A stretch of DNA of 64,000 nucleotides from Paenibacillus hamazuiensis (GCF_023276405.1 NZ_JALRMO010000001.1:8595501-8659500); one strand, 5' to 3'; shown: positions 25,918 to 33,705, counted from the stretch's first letter. The notes: generated from the sequence alone by a model not told the origin. Translations and numbers: made by a program.

Positions 25918-26868
25918 GTGCAATGCATGTTCATCTGGATGGAGAAATACCGAAATTTTACCCAGCAAGGGTTCAATTTTGGCGGGCCGTTGAGGTTTCA
26001 ATACGATAAAGACTTGAGAAAACTCGTAGTACAATCCTCACCATTTCATATAGAGGACTTTTTTCTTCCTTCAAGAAGAGAAGAAATGGAGCCGCGCGTT
26101 TCAAAAATAACGAATGTCACCGCAATTGTTGGGGAAAATGGCACGGGTAAATCTAGTCTATTGGAATATATGATCCATCTGCTGAGCCCCGAGACATATT
26201 ATGAGGAATTTGCGCAACTGATAGTTTTTCGCGATAAAATGGATCATTATACCGTCTACCATTCATCGTCCATGGATTTTGAGATTGACAATCGATCAAA
26301 GGCATGGATTTTCAAACAGGAAATGTCTGAGCTCAATCGTGCTCAATTGCCCCTTTCCGTTTATTTCTCGAACATCTTCGATGCCAGACGGATGCCACAA
26401 TACAAGCGGTTAATCGGATATATCAACCAAACACATCCTGAAAAAATCATTATTTTAGTCACGCCAATCGATGAAAATTCGCCGATTGATGGAATGCCGG
26501 CTAGGTTTAGCCATTTCGGGGATCTCATTCAGAGTTGCCGAAACGAATTGACATCCTTTTACGAATCTAATGAAATTCACGAGGCTGAATTTATTCAGGA
26601 TAAGAAAGTCCTGGACACCCTAAATCGCGCTGCCTTGGAGGTTGGTCCAGACTTATCTCGAAGATATCATATGCCGCCTGAAGGACATGCGTTGGTTATC
26701 GCTAAGCTCTCTTTACTGGCTGACCATGCCCAACAGATGTCGAAACCTAGAAATCCCATGACTGCTATGATCCGCAATTATTTTGCCGTCAAACCTATTG
26801 GTTTCATGGAAATTTACTTTCTTCTCAGAACTTTTTGGAACCATTTTTTGCCGCCAGTACCATGTTAG
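25918..26868 (+). CDS. AAA ATPase (SMC/OLD-like), C-terminally truncated
   Basis: 316 residues. The start GTG 25918 has AGGGG eight bases upstream and gives an N-terminus M-Q-C-M-F-I-W-M-E-K-Y-R-N-F, typical of a group of stand-alone AAA ATPases; an ATG at 25900 has no site. Walker A is V-G-E-N-G-T-G-K-S-S near residue 81. The usual second half, with signature, Walker B (D-E-P/D-E-A) and D-loop, is missing: the frame stops at 26868 and no continuation in another frame is evident. Relatives of about 550-650 residues often occur in phage-defence or restriction neighbourhoods. This copy is probably inactive. Confidence 0.65.
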   Translation: MQCMFIWMEKYRNFTQQGFNFGGPLRFQYDKDLRKLVVQSSPFHIEDFFLPSRREEMEPRVSKITNVTAIVGENGTGKSSLLEYMIHLLSPETYYEEFAQLIVFRDKMDHYTVYHSSSMDFEIDNRSKAWIFKQEMSELNRAQLPLSVYFSNIFDARRMPQYKRLIGYINQTHPEKIIILVTPIDENSPIDGMPARFSHFGDLIQSCRNELTSFYESNEIHEAEFIQDKKVLDTLNRAALEVGPDLSRRYHMPPEGHALVIAKLSLLADHAQQMSKPRNPMTAMIRNYFAVKPIGFMEIYFLLRTFWNHFLPPVPC

Positions 26869-26913
26869 AAGCATTTCTTTGCCATCGGTTCCTAAATATA
26901 AAATCCAGACAAA

Positions 26914-27060
26914 CTATCTCTTTTGACGTAAGACCTGGTTGACAGCAAACGTAATGCGGGGAACCACAGTGCGCAGACGAGGCCCGTTGATCACTTCAGA
27001 CAACGGCGGCTGCGCAGTAGGCCTGAATAATACATCATGTCGAGTTTGCAGTACAATCAA
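26914..27060 (-). CDS. Possible small protein, 48 residues, unknown
   Basis: A minus-strand frame with TTG start at 27060, preceded by AAAGGGGG at a good distance (8 bases), and stop at 26914-26916. The peptide (I-V-L-Q-T-R-H-D-V-L-F-R-P-T-A-Q-P-P-L) is of normal composition, with a Pro-rich centre and a basic C-terminus. It runs convergent to the truncated ATPase. No family recognised; it could be the remains of a larger gene. Confidence 0.4.
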   Translation of the reverse strand: MIVLQTRHDVLFRPTAQPPLSEVINGPRLRTVVPRITFAVNQVLRQKR

Positions 27061-27297
27061 TCTGCTGCCCCCTTTAAAAATGAATTCTTGGAATCAACGT
27101 CATTCGTAGCGGGGGATAGGGGTATGTATTTATGCATCTGTCGAATGTCAAGAATATGTGCCGATTTTAACCCATAACTGCGGGTTTTCATTTTGAAGGG
27201 CGGAAAGCCTATTTCTATTTAATGTGAGTGGATGAAAAGGGTGGTCGTTATTTGCGCATTGACACGAATTGAACAAAACTGTAAGATAACATTAAAT

Positions 27298-27317
27298 TCA
27301 TCTAGATGACTAGATGA
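27298..27317. promoter_or_regulatory. Perfect operator palindrome TCATCTAG-N4-CTAGATGA (site 1)
   Basis: Perfect inverted repeat of 8+8 bases, 55 bases before the GntR start. The same half-site occurs at 27343, 28208 and 28255. It is the likely autoregulatory operator of the GntR protein. Confidence 0.75.
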
Positions 27318-27328
27318 AAGCGGTTATT
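27314..27328. promoter_or_regulatory. cre-like site overlapping operator 1
   Basis: ATGAAAGCGGTTATT fits the CcpA cre consensus with one mismatch (T for C at position 14). The homologous site 28225-28239 fits perfectly. Confidence 0.45.
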
Positions 27329-27342
27329 TTTTTGCAATGAGT

Positions 27343-27362
27343 TCATCTAGCCATATAGAAGG
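27343..27362. promoter_or_regulatory. Operator site 2 (imperfect) before gntR
   Basis: TCATCTAG-CCAT-ATAGAAGG, an intact left half-site and a degenerate right half-site that overlaps the ribosome binding site of the GntR gene. Confidence 0.5.
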
Positions 27363-27371
27363 GAGGATTTT

Positions 27372-28097
27372 ATGATTAATGACGAGTTGCCTATTCCCAA
27401 GTATGCTCAGATTGCAGAACATTTAAAGATAAAAGTAGAAGAACTAACCAAAGAGGGAAAAGACAAATTCCTAAGCGATGATGAACTAATAAAAATGTTT
27501 GATGTCTCTAGAATGACTATTCGTCAGGCGGTTCAATTGCTTGTAAAAGAAGGTCTTTTAAAACGCATCCAAGGAAAAGGCACATTTATAGTTCGAAAAG
27601 ACAAATTAAAAACAGATATTGCTAAATTGGATACTTTTTTTCAAGGGTGGTACTTAGAAAAAAACTTTAATGTTAAGTTGTTATATAGGGGATCAGTACC
27701 TTGTCCAGAAGGAATAGATGTAAAATTGGGGGTAAAACTTGGCGAAGAAGTTTATCAAGTAAAACGTTTACGTCTTTCAGAGGGTATCCCAGTTGTTATT
27801 GATAACCGTTATCTTTTAAAGAAGTATGGTGAACAAATTACTGATGAAGAATATGTCAATTATTCTTTCTCTCATTTATTTTTAAATAAATTTAATATGT
27901 CCCTTACCGAAGGTGAAATTGAAATAGAAGCGGTTCTTGCTGGTCAAGAGGTTTCAGAAATTCTTGATATTTCCATAGGTTCTCCAGTTTTATATAGGAC
28001 TGTTGACTTGAAAGTAAAAAAATGTTGTGTTTTAACAGGTGCTTCTTCCTATCGTGGAGATATGTACAAATACAAATCAATATTAAGTTTGGAATAA
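27372..28097 (+). CDS. GntR family (HutC/UTRA) transcriptional regulator
   Basis: 241 residues. The N-terminal winged helix (residues 8-75) has P-I-P-K-Y-A-Q-I-A-E-H-L and F-D-V-S-R-M-T-I-R-Q-A-V, followed by R-I-Q-G-K-G-T-F-I, the GntR hallmark. The C-terminal UTRA ligand-binding domain (about 95-235) has V-K-R-L-R-L-S-E-G-I-P-V-V-I-D-N-R-Y. It is the likely repressor of the permease/amidohydrolase pair downstream, acting through the TCATCTAG palindromes found both before its own gene and before the permease. Base composition is much more AT-rich than most of the window. Confidence 0.92.
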   Translation: MINDELPIPKYAQIAEHLKIKVEELTKEGKDKFLSDDELIKMFDVSRMTIRQAVQLLVKEGLLKRIQGKGTFIVRKDKLKTDIAKLDTFFQGWYLEKNFNVKLLYRGSVPCPEGIDVKLGVKLGEEVYQVKRLRLSEGIPVVIDNRYLLKKYGEQITDEEYVNYSFSHLFLNKFNMSLTEGEIEIEAVLAGQEVSEILDISIGSPVLYRTVDLKVKKCCVLTGASSYRGDMYKYKSILSLE

Positions 28098-28207
28098 GAA
28101 AAATAAATAGATAAAAGGTGGTGGTCATCTCTGAACTAGATTTATGGTTCCTCATCATTTTGTGAATGCTCCCATTTGTGTTTGAACAAAGCTTTAAAAC
28201 ATTGAAT

Positions 28208-28228
28208 TCATCTAGACGAACTATATGA
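28208..28228. promoter_or_regulatory. Operator site 3, before the permease
   Basis: TCATCTAG-N5-CTATATGA; one half-site intact and one with a single change. Confidence 0.5.
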
Positions 28229-28239
28229 AAGCGTTTACT
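28225..28239. promoter_or_regulatory. cre site (CcpA), perfect consensus match
   Basis: ATGAAAGCGTTTACT matches W-T-G-N-A-A-N-C-G-N-W-N-N-C-W at every fixed position. It overlaps operator 3, about 185 bases before the permease start. Confidence 0.65.
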
Positions 28240-28254
28240 TTTTTTTGCGAGAAG

Positions 28255-28274
28255 TCATCTAGACATCTAGATGG
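28255..28274. promoter_or_regulatory. Operator site 4, before the permease
   Basis: TCATCTAG-ACAT-CTAGATGG; near-perfect palindrome with one mismatch at the last base. Confidence 0.65.
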
Positions 28275-28424
28275 GGTGATTTTATGAAAAATGACTAGTT
28301 GTTAGTGCGCCCATTTGTGTTTTATGAACAATAATCTCGGGTATCATGATGGGAGTTCTTGAAATACAGTTACTCTCAGTAAAAAAGTTATTTATATACA
28401 AATGTAGATATTTGAGGAGGAATT

Positions 28425-29726
28425 ATGTTTTATACTATTTTAATAATACTGGCTATTATTATTGCAATTTATCTGGGTGAAAAGTTTGATATTAATACTG
28501 GATTAGTTGCTTTAGCATTCGCTTATTTAATTGGTTGTTTTGTTTTGGGGATGTCCGTTAAAGAATTATTGGCAACATTCCCAACAAAGTTATTCTTAGT
28601 TATTTTCACCTTAACGCTCTTCTTTAATTTTGCAGTGGTGAATGGTACTTTAGAAAAAATTGCTCATTTATTGCTTTATAGATTTCAAAAACACACAAAA
28701 TGGCTGCCTTTAATTTTGTATTTTATTACAGCGTTGGTTTCAGGAATGGGTGCCGGTTTCTTTACCTCTGTGGCAATCATGGGAGCGATTGCAATTACGT
28801 TATGTAAATCATCAGGAATGAATAAATTGCAAGCTTCATTTGCAGTTTCATTAGGTTCGCTTTCCGGTGCAAATTTCATGTATAGTGCGCACGGGGTACT
28901 CTTTAACTCCTTGTTAAGTAAAACAGCTGTTGCTGATCAGGCGAATGTTCTAACAAGGGATATCTTTGTTGTTTCATTGATCTATCCAATATTTGTCATG
29001 TTGATTTTGATGCTTCTTGATAGAAAAAATAGTCAAATCGCTGAATTGAATATTAAAAAACCAGAGGTTTTTTCAAAAAAACAAAAAATAAATATTTCTT
29101 TAATTACTCTTCTTATGGTTATTGTACTAGGAGTGCCGATGCTCGCTAATTTTATGCCAGGGAATGAAACTATTAAGTTTATTAACTCACGTACCGACAT
29201 TACTTTACTCGCAGTTGTATTCGCAATCGCAGCTTACTTATTAAAATTAGCTGAGGACAAACCCAAAGAAGTACTGGCAAGAGTACCTTGGAGTACATTA
29301 TGGCTTGTATCAGGGGTAGGAATGTTAATTGATGTTGCCGTTGAAGCAGGAACAATCGATTTATTAGCTTCTTTGATAAATAACATGCCGTCCTTTATTG
29401 TTCCAATTGCCGTGACAATTATTGCTGGTATTATGTCAATCTTTAGTAGTACTTTGGGTGTTGTTGCACCGCTTATGTTCCCAATGATTGCTGGTATAGT
29501 AGGTCCTACAGGCTACAGTGCTTCGTTAATTGCGGTTGCTATTATCATCGGAGCCCAATCAACAGCTTTAGCGCCATTCTCTACAGGTGGTAGTTTGATA
29601 CTTGGTAACAGTGGTTTAGGCGAAGAAGAATCTAAGAAATTTTATAATGATTTACTTTATAAAGCAACGTTTTTAGGGTTAGGATTTGCTATTGTTGCAA
29701 CTTTGATTTTAATGTTTATATTTTAG
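28425..29726 (+). CDS. Anion/dicarboxylate permease (SLC13/MatC-like, IT superfamily)
   Basis: 433 residues, very hydrophobic, about 11-12 membrane segments. Two internal halves each carry a re-entrant-loop-type stretch: S-G-M-G-A-G-F-F-T-S-V-A-I-M-G near residue 105 and S-S-T-L-G-V-V-A-P-L-M-F-P near 345, followed by S-T-A-L-A-P-F-S-T-G-G-S. This pattern fits the MatC/ArsB/SLC13 (ion transporter) superfamily that takes up di- or monocarboxylates. GAGGAGG precedes the start. It is probably the uptake system for the acid handled by the next gene. AT-rich like its neighbours. Confidence 0.8.
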   Translation: MFYTILIILAIIIAIYLGEKFDINTGLVALAFAYLIGCFVLGMSVKELLATFPTKLFLVIFTLTLFFNFAVVNGTLEKIAHLLLYRFQKHTKWLPLILYFITALVSGMGAGFFTSVAIMGAIAITLCKSSGMNKLQASFAVSLGSLSGANFMYSAHGVLFNSLLSKTAVADQANVLTRDIFVVSLIYPIFVMLILMLLDRKNSQIAELNIKKPEVFSKKQKINISLITLLMVIVLGVPMLANFMPGNETIKFINSRTDITLLAVVFAIAAYLLKLAEDKPKEVLARVPWSTLWLVSGVGMLIDVAVEAGTIDLLASLINNMPSFIVPIAVTIIAGIMSIFSSTLGVVAPLMFPMIAGIVGPTGYSASLIAVAIIIGAQSTALAPFSTGGSLILGNSGLGEEESKKFYNDLLYKATFLGLGFAIVATLILMFIF

Positions 29727-29735
29727 GAGGCAGTT

Positions 29736-30488
29736 GTGCAAAAAATATTTGACTCTCATTTTCATATTATTGATCCAAAGTTTCCATTGACAGGAAACCA
29801 AGGATTTCTACCAGAATATTTCCCTTTTGATGAATATGTAAAACGAGCAATGAAGCTTAATATTACAGGTGGAGCGGTTGTTTCAGCCTCTTATCAAGGA
29901 TACGACAAATCGTATCTAAAGGAAGCTCTCAAACGACTTGGGCCGGGTTTCGTTGGGGTGGTGCAACTACCCTACGAAACAACAGATGAAGAAATAATTG
30001 AGTTATCAGAAGTAGGAGTTAGAGCGGTAAGGTTCAACATCTATAATGGACTCTCACTTTCCCTTGATCGGTTGGCATCCATGGCAAAACGGGTTTATGA
30101 ATTGGCTAGATGGCATGTAGAACTACACGTTGCCTCGTCTGACCTGGAAGAATTGTCACCAATCATTGAATGTCTTCCTGCCGTATCAATAGATCACTTA
30201 GGTTTGCTAGAGGAAGGGTTTCCCAGTTTGCTTAGACTTGTTAGCCAGGGTGTAAAAGTCAAAGCTTCAGGATTTGGAAGAGTCGATTTTGATGTCAAGA
30301 AAGTCCTGCAAAGGATTTATTCCGAAAACCCAGAAGCGCTTATGTTTGGCACTGACCTTCCTTCTACAAGAGCAAAACGCCCATTTGTAGTAGAAGACAT
30401 AGATCTTATAGCTGAAACACTTGGAGAAACAGGTACAAAGAAAGTTCTATATTCAAATGCCATTAAGTGGTATATGGAAAAAAACTAA
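29736..30488 (+). CDS. Amidohydrolase family protein (PDC hydrolase/lactonase-like TIM barrel)
   Basis: 250 residues, GTG start nine bases after the permease stop with GGAGG upstream. It begins F-D-S-H-F-H-I-I-D, the H-x-H metal motif of the amidohydrolase_2 group; further conserved elements are H-V-E-L-H near 128, I-D-H-L-G near 150 and G-T-D-L-P near 205. Members hydrolyse lactones or C-C/amide bonds (2-pyrone-4,6-dicarboxylate hydrolase, L-rhamnono-lactonase). Length is short for the family (270-300) but all motif positions are present. It is likely to act on the acid imported by the adjacent permease. Confidence 0.85.
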   Translation: MQKIFDSHFHIIDPKFPLTGNQGFLPEYFPFDEYVKRAMKLNITGGAVVSASYQGYDKSYLKEALKRLGPGFVGVVQLPYETTDEEIIELSEVGVRAVRFNIYNGLSLSLDRLASMAKRVYELARWHVELHVASSDLEELSPIIECLPAVSIDHLGLLEEGFPSLLRLVSQGVKVKASGFGRVDFDVKKVLQRIYSENPEALMFGTDLPSTRAKRPFVVEDIDLIAETLGETGTKKVLYSNAIKWYMEKN

Positions 30489-30629
30489 CACAATAATGAA
30501 CTTGAACCCGTAAGTGAGTACTTTAAACATGAAAAGGGAATGTGAAAAACTCAATTTTGCGGATAACCGTCGTTCGGACTACGAAATCTTCTCTTGGCGT
30601 GAAGGTTCACTTGAACCTTGCAGGGGGGG

Positions 30630-30652
30630 ATAAGCGTCTAAAGCTTATTTTT
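30630..30652 (+). terminator. Weak terminator
   Basis: ATAAGC (30630-30635) pairs with GCTTAT (30643-30648), followed by TTTT. First terminator-like structure after the amidohydrolase. Confidence 0.45.
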
Positions 30653-30709
30653 CAAAAGCGGGCGTTTTCTCGCCTTCAACGGAATGAACTGGGATGAGGT
30701 GATTCAATG

Positions 30710-30730
30710 GAGGGGGCAACCCCTCTTTTT
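30710..30730 (+). terminator. Rho-independent terminator
   Basis: GAGGGG (30710-30715), GCAA tetraloop, CCCCTC (30720-30725), TTTTT. Likely end of the AT-rich cassette transcript. Confidence 0.7.
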
Positions 30731-30865
30731 GCTTGAGGGTAAAAAAATACAATAAATTTGGGTAATTCCTTCTAATCTATCGGATCTGTTTCCATATTAT
30801 AATAGCAGTACAGATGCTGGTGGTAAGGGGGAAATCTGTTTGGCAGACAGCTATAACGTTTCATT

Positions 30866-31196
30866 ATGACGTCCTTAGACCGGGTTCCTCAAAGTTATGG
30901 GGATCCGGTACCGGAAACAACTTGGCGGCATTGCGCTTGAAATCAATTGGTCCAATCTGGACAATACGCTGAATTTGATGACTCCGGGGAGCGAACAAAC
31001 GGTCATCATCTCCAATCAACAAGGTGAGATCCTGTACTCCCTTGGAGGTCAGCCCGTTTCTGCCGATCAATTGATAAAGCTTCAAAACCACATGCACTCC
31101 GGATCGGGTTATTTTCGAACGAAAGAAGATTATGTGTTTTACGGCACCATACCAACACTCTTCGGTAGCGTCGATACTTCATGGCATGTACAATAG
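30866..31196 (+). pseudogene. Relic of a YesM-like sensor kinase extracellular domain
   Basis: An open frame from 30897 gives about 100 residues: G-I-R-Y-R-K-Q-L-G-G-I-A-L-E-I-N-W, V-I-I-S-N-Q-Q-G-E-I-L-Y-S-L, S-G-Y-F-R-T-K-E-D-Y-V-F-Y and V-D-T-S-W-H-V stop. This is the distal part of a dCache-type sensor domain as seen in Paenibacillus YesM kinases, usually followed by TM2 and HAMP; here everything after D-T-S-W is lost. No start signal is visible. A broken fragment. Confidence 0.6.
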
Positions 31197-31275
31197 GTTA
31201 GAGAAGACGTTTAATAAAGGAAGTGCATGGTGTGGAGCGTACTACCGGTTGGATAGGAAGGGCAGTTTTCATGAC

Positions 31276-31303
31276 GAACAACGGCCGGAGACAAAGTAAA
31301 ATT
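31276..31303 (+). repeat. 28-bp copy of the garR-like 3' end
   Basis: Identical over 28 bases to 53690-53717, which encodes the last residues (E-Q-R-P-E-T-K, stop) of the GarR-like reductase and the first bases after it. Here only the tail remains. Both copies are followed by a GGCCCA/TGGGCC terminator and then by a regulon-2 promoter. Confidence 0.8.
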
Positions 31304-31367
31304 TTATCGTTTTCCTCCTAATCGCCTATAACGAACGGTTAGATTTGACAGTATATTTGAATTTAAT

Positions 31368-31396
31368 GGCCCAGCAATGGGCCTATATTTTTTGTC
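31368..31396 (+). terminator. Rho-independent terminator
   Basis: GGCCCA (31368-31373), loop, TGGGCC (31378-31383), then TATATTTTTT. Sister of the terminator at 53744. Confidence 0.75.
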
Positions 31397-31457
31397 TTTA
31401 GTACCGCACCTCGGCCAACTTATACTATTTGGACTTGTTGATGTAGTTTTGTTGATA

Positions 31458-31527
31458 TTGACACGAGAGAGAACCTATGAGAAAATCTTCTTGAGCCATA
31501 TTATGAACATCGTTCCATATAATGAAC
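31458..31527 (+). promoter_or_regulatory. Regulon-2 promoter and triple half-site operator A (malic enzyme)
   Basis: TTGACA (31458-31463), 17 bases, GAAAAT (31481-31486), 18 bases, then GAAC (31505-31508)-N3-GTTC (31512-31515)-N8-GAAC (31524-31527). Promoters B (53884) and C (58228) have exactly the same distances. The operator lies downstream of the expected transcription start, the place for a repressor. Confidence 0.75.
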
Positions 31528-31566
31528 AATTACAACTGTGAAGATATAACCGTAATAGGGATGATG

Positions 31567-31600
31567 GATAAGGCATGTTGTCGGAGCAACGTGCTTTATC
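31567..31600 (+). promoter_or_regulatory. Long hairpin in the malic enzyme leader
   Basis: GATAAGGCATGTTG (31567-31580) pairs with CAACGTGCTTTATC (31587-31600) with two G-T pairs. It resembles the terminators at 46308 and 61295 but has no T-run, so it may be a stabilising or attenuating leader structure. Confidence 0.5.
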
Positions 31601-31654
31601 CTTTATGAGAGGAAGCGAGATACGGATTCGAAATTGAAAAGGGTGGCGATTGAT

Positions 31655-32875
31655 ATGGAGTTACGCGAGGATGCACTCGAATTGCATCGGCATTTCAAAG
31701 GCAAGCTGGGTATCGTTTCGAAAGTTCCGGTATTAAATTCGAGAGATTTGAGCTTGGCCTACTCTCCGGGGGTAGCCGAGCCTTGCCGAGAGATCCATAA
31801 GCAGAAAGAGTGCGTGTATGATTATACCGGCAAAGGAAACATGGTCGCGGTGGTCACCGACGGTACAGCCGTGTTGGGACTAGGCGCTATAGGACCTCAT
31901 GCGGCATTGCCGGTGATGGAAGGAAAGGCGGTTTTATTTAAACAGTTTGCCGGCGTCGACGCATTTCCGATTTGTATCAATACTTCCGATATCGATAAGC
32001 TGGTGGAGACAGTCAAATTGCTTGAACCCGTTTTCGGTGGCATTAATTTGGAGGATATAGCGGCACCGGCTTGTTTTGAGATTGAAGAACGCCTGAAAAA
32101 GGAACTCGATATCCCTGTCTTTCATGATGACCAGCATGGTACGGCTATAGTTACTTTAGCCGGGTTAATCAATGCCGCGAAAGTGGTAAATAAGAGACTG
32201 GAGGATTTGCATGTCGTCATCAACGGTTCGGGAGCTGCCGGCATCGCGATCGCTAAGCTGCTGCTTCAAATAGGAATGACAAATATTATTGTTTGCGATA
32301 CAAAGGGGGCTATCTACGAAGGACGTACGGAAGGCATGAACGGCATAAAATGCGAGATCGCTCAATCGACGAATCTGCACAAAAAGACTGGATTATTGGA
32401 ACAAGTTATTGCCGGAGCGGACGTCTTTCTGGGTGTATCGGCAGCTGGGGCACTGACGGCGGATATGATACGGTCCATGGCGAAAGACCCTATCATTTTT
32501 GCCATGGCTAATCCCGATCCTGAAATTATGCCGGCGATCGCGCTCGAAGCGGGGGCCAAAGTGGTTGGCACCGGTCGCTCGGATTATCCGAATCAAATTA
32601 ACAATGTGCTTGCTTTTCCCGGAATTTTTCGAGGAGCTCTTGATATAAGGGCCTCCGAAATAAACGATGCAATGAAAATTGCAGCAGCCAGGGTCATAGC
32701 CGAATTAATTAGCGATGAAGAATTGAACGAAAATTATGTCATTCCGCAGCCGTTTGACGCACGTGTCGCTCCCGAGGTGGCCGCCGCTGTCGCCAAGGCA
32801 GCGCAGGAAACGGGCGTTGCCTTAACAGGAACCGGAGAGGTCAGGCCCAACACCAACGGGGAGGACGATTTATGA
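31655..32875 (+). CDS. NAD(P)-dependent malic enzyme, short prokaryotic type
   Basis: 406 residues from ATG 31655 (GGGTGG upstream); a TTG at 31634 would add seven residues. Motifs: Y-S-P-G-V-A-E-P near residue 38, V-V-T-D-G-T-A-V-L-G near 65, F-H-D-D-Q-H-G-T-A near 154 (metal and malate site), and the Rossmann loop G-S-G-A-A-G-I-A near 192. It decarboxylates malate to pyruvate and CO2, making NAD(P)H. It is about half the length of MaeB forms that carry a phosphotransacetylase domain. It is coupled to the SDR gene by ATGA overlap and shares its promoter type with the glycolate oxidase and malate synthase operons, so its role is probably to drain malate made from glyoxylate. Confidence 0.93.
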   Translation: MELREDALELHRHFKGKLGIVSKVPVLNSRDLSLAYSPGVAEPCREIHKQKECVYDYTGKGNMVAVVTDGTAVLGLGAIGPHAALPVMEGKAVLFKQFAGVDAFPICINTSDIDKLVETVKLLEPVFGGINLEDIAAPACFEIEERLKKELDIPVFHDDQHGTAIVTLAGLINAAKVVNKRLEDLHVVINGSGAAGIAIAKLLLQIGMTNIIVCDTKGAIYEGRTEGMNGIKCEIAQSTNLHKKTGLLEQVIAGADVFLGVSAAGALTADMIRSMAKDPIIFAMANPDPEIMPAIALEAGAKVVGTGRSDYPNQINNVLAFPGIFRGALDIRASEINDAMKIAAARVIAELISDEELNENYVIPQPFDARVAPEVAAAVAKAAQETGVALTGTGEVRPNTNGEDDL

Positions 32876-33606
32876 AAGGGAACGCTGCCGTTATTACGGG
32901 TTCCGCTACCGGCATCGGAAAAGCCATCGCCCTTCGTTTAGCCAGAGAAGGAGTTCATATTACCATTAATTACTCCAAATCGGAAAATGAAGCATTGGAA
33001 ACGCAGGAAGAAATTGAAGCTTTGGGAGTTAAATGTCTGCTGGTCAAAGCTGCTGTATCCGATGATTTTCAAGTGCGGCAAATGATTAAAGAAACCGTGG
33101 ATACTTTCGGACGCCTGGATATATTGGTCAATAATGCGGGAGTGACGGATTTTGTAAACCATGACGACCTTGAAGGGTTGAAGGAAGAGCATTGGAATCG
33201 GGTGATGGATGTCAACGTCAAGGGGCTTTTCTTCTGCTGCCGGGCTGCAGCCGCCGAATTAAAAAAGCGGAGAGGCTGTATCGTCAACATTACGTCGGTC
33301 GCAGGATTGACGGGATTGGGCAGCTCGATTGCTTACGCCGCCTCGAAAGCCGCCGCCATCAGCGTAACGAAATCGCTGGCCCGCGTCATGGCCCCCGAAG
33401 TTCGGGTGAACAGCATTGCACCGGGGATTGTTCAAACCCGTTGGGTTGACGGGCAGGAGGAACATATCAAGCGGTTGGCGGAGGGAACTCCACTCGGCAG
33501 AATTGCAACTCCTGAGGATGTGGCGGAAGCAGCGTACTCTTTAATAGCCCATTCGCATTTCGTGACCGGTGAGGTCATCAAAGTGGACGGTGGAATGTTT
33601 ATCTAG
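32872..33606 (+). CDS. Short-chain dehydrogenase/reductase (SDR)
   Basis: 244 residues. Classical SDR: cofactor loop G-S-A-T-G-I-G near residue 8, N-N-A-G near 85, catalytic Ser in I-V-N-I-T-S-V-A near 141, and Y-A-A-S-K near 154; the C-terminus ends in V-D-G-G-M. FabG-like. Because it is co-transcribed with malic enzyme from a regulon-2 promoter, a sugar-acid dehydrogenase role (for example oxidation of a 2-keto-3-deoxy acid) is a reasonable inference; the sequence alone does not decide the substrate. A strong terminator follows. Confidence 0.88.
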   Translation: MKGNAAVITGSATGIGKAIALRLAREGVHITINYSKSENEALETQEEIEALGVKCLLVKAAVSDDFQVRQMIKETVDTFGRLDILVNNAGVTDFVNHDDLEGLKEEHWNRVMDVNVKGLFFCCRAAAAELKKRRGCIVNITSVAGLTGLGSSIAYAASKAAAISVTKSLARVMAPEVRVNSIAPGIVQTRWVDGQEEHIKRLAEGTPLGRIATPEDVAEAAYSLIAHSHFVTGEVIKVDGGMFI

Positions 33607-33676
33607 AATGAAGCGGTGGCGAGTTCCGCCGGATCGGCCTCACAAACCGTGGAAATAAACATACAGAATACACATC

Positions 33677-33705
33677 GAGGCTCTCCCGAGAGCCTCTTCT
33701 TTTTG
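33677..33705 (+). terminator. Rho-independent terminator after malic enzyme-SDR operon
   Basis: GAGGCTCTC and GAGAGCCTC (33677-33696) form the stem, followed by TTCTTTTT. Confidence 0.85.

Larger units (their letters stand above)
28160..28345 (+). repeat. Degenerate duplicate of the gntR control region, with dead start codon
   Basis: 28184-28300 repeats 27270-27390 in order: CAAA..., ATTCATCTAG palindrome, GAAAGCG.TTA.TTTTTTTGC, a second TCATCTAG site, GG(A/T)GATTTTATG, then a few codons (M-K-N-D followed by TAG instead of M-I-N-D-E-L). The sequence CCCATTTGTGTTT also occurs twice in this block (about 28171 and 28310). The duplicate supplies the permease operon with operators and a promoter, and carries a stump of the regulator gene start. 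Confidence 0.65.

Noticed and set aside
30489-30700. Short open frames (such as 30530-30635 and 30676-30750) as genes
   Set aside because: They contain or overlap terminators, lack ribosome binding sites and match nothing recognisable; they may be relic sequence.
31503-31531. GAAC...GTTC sites as LexA/DinR (SOS) boxes
   Set aside because: The Bacillota LexA box is GAAC-N4-GTTC. All three sites here have N3 and an additional GAAC at N8, before metabolic operons, so they are not SOS boxes.
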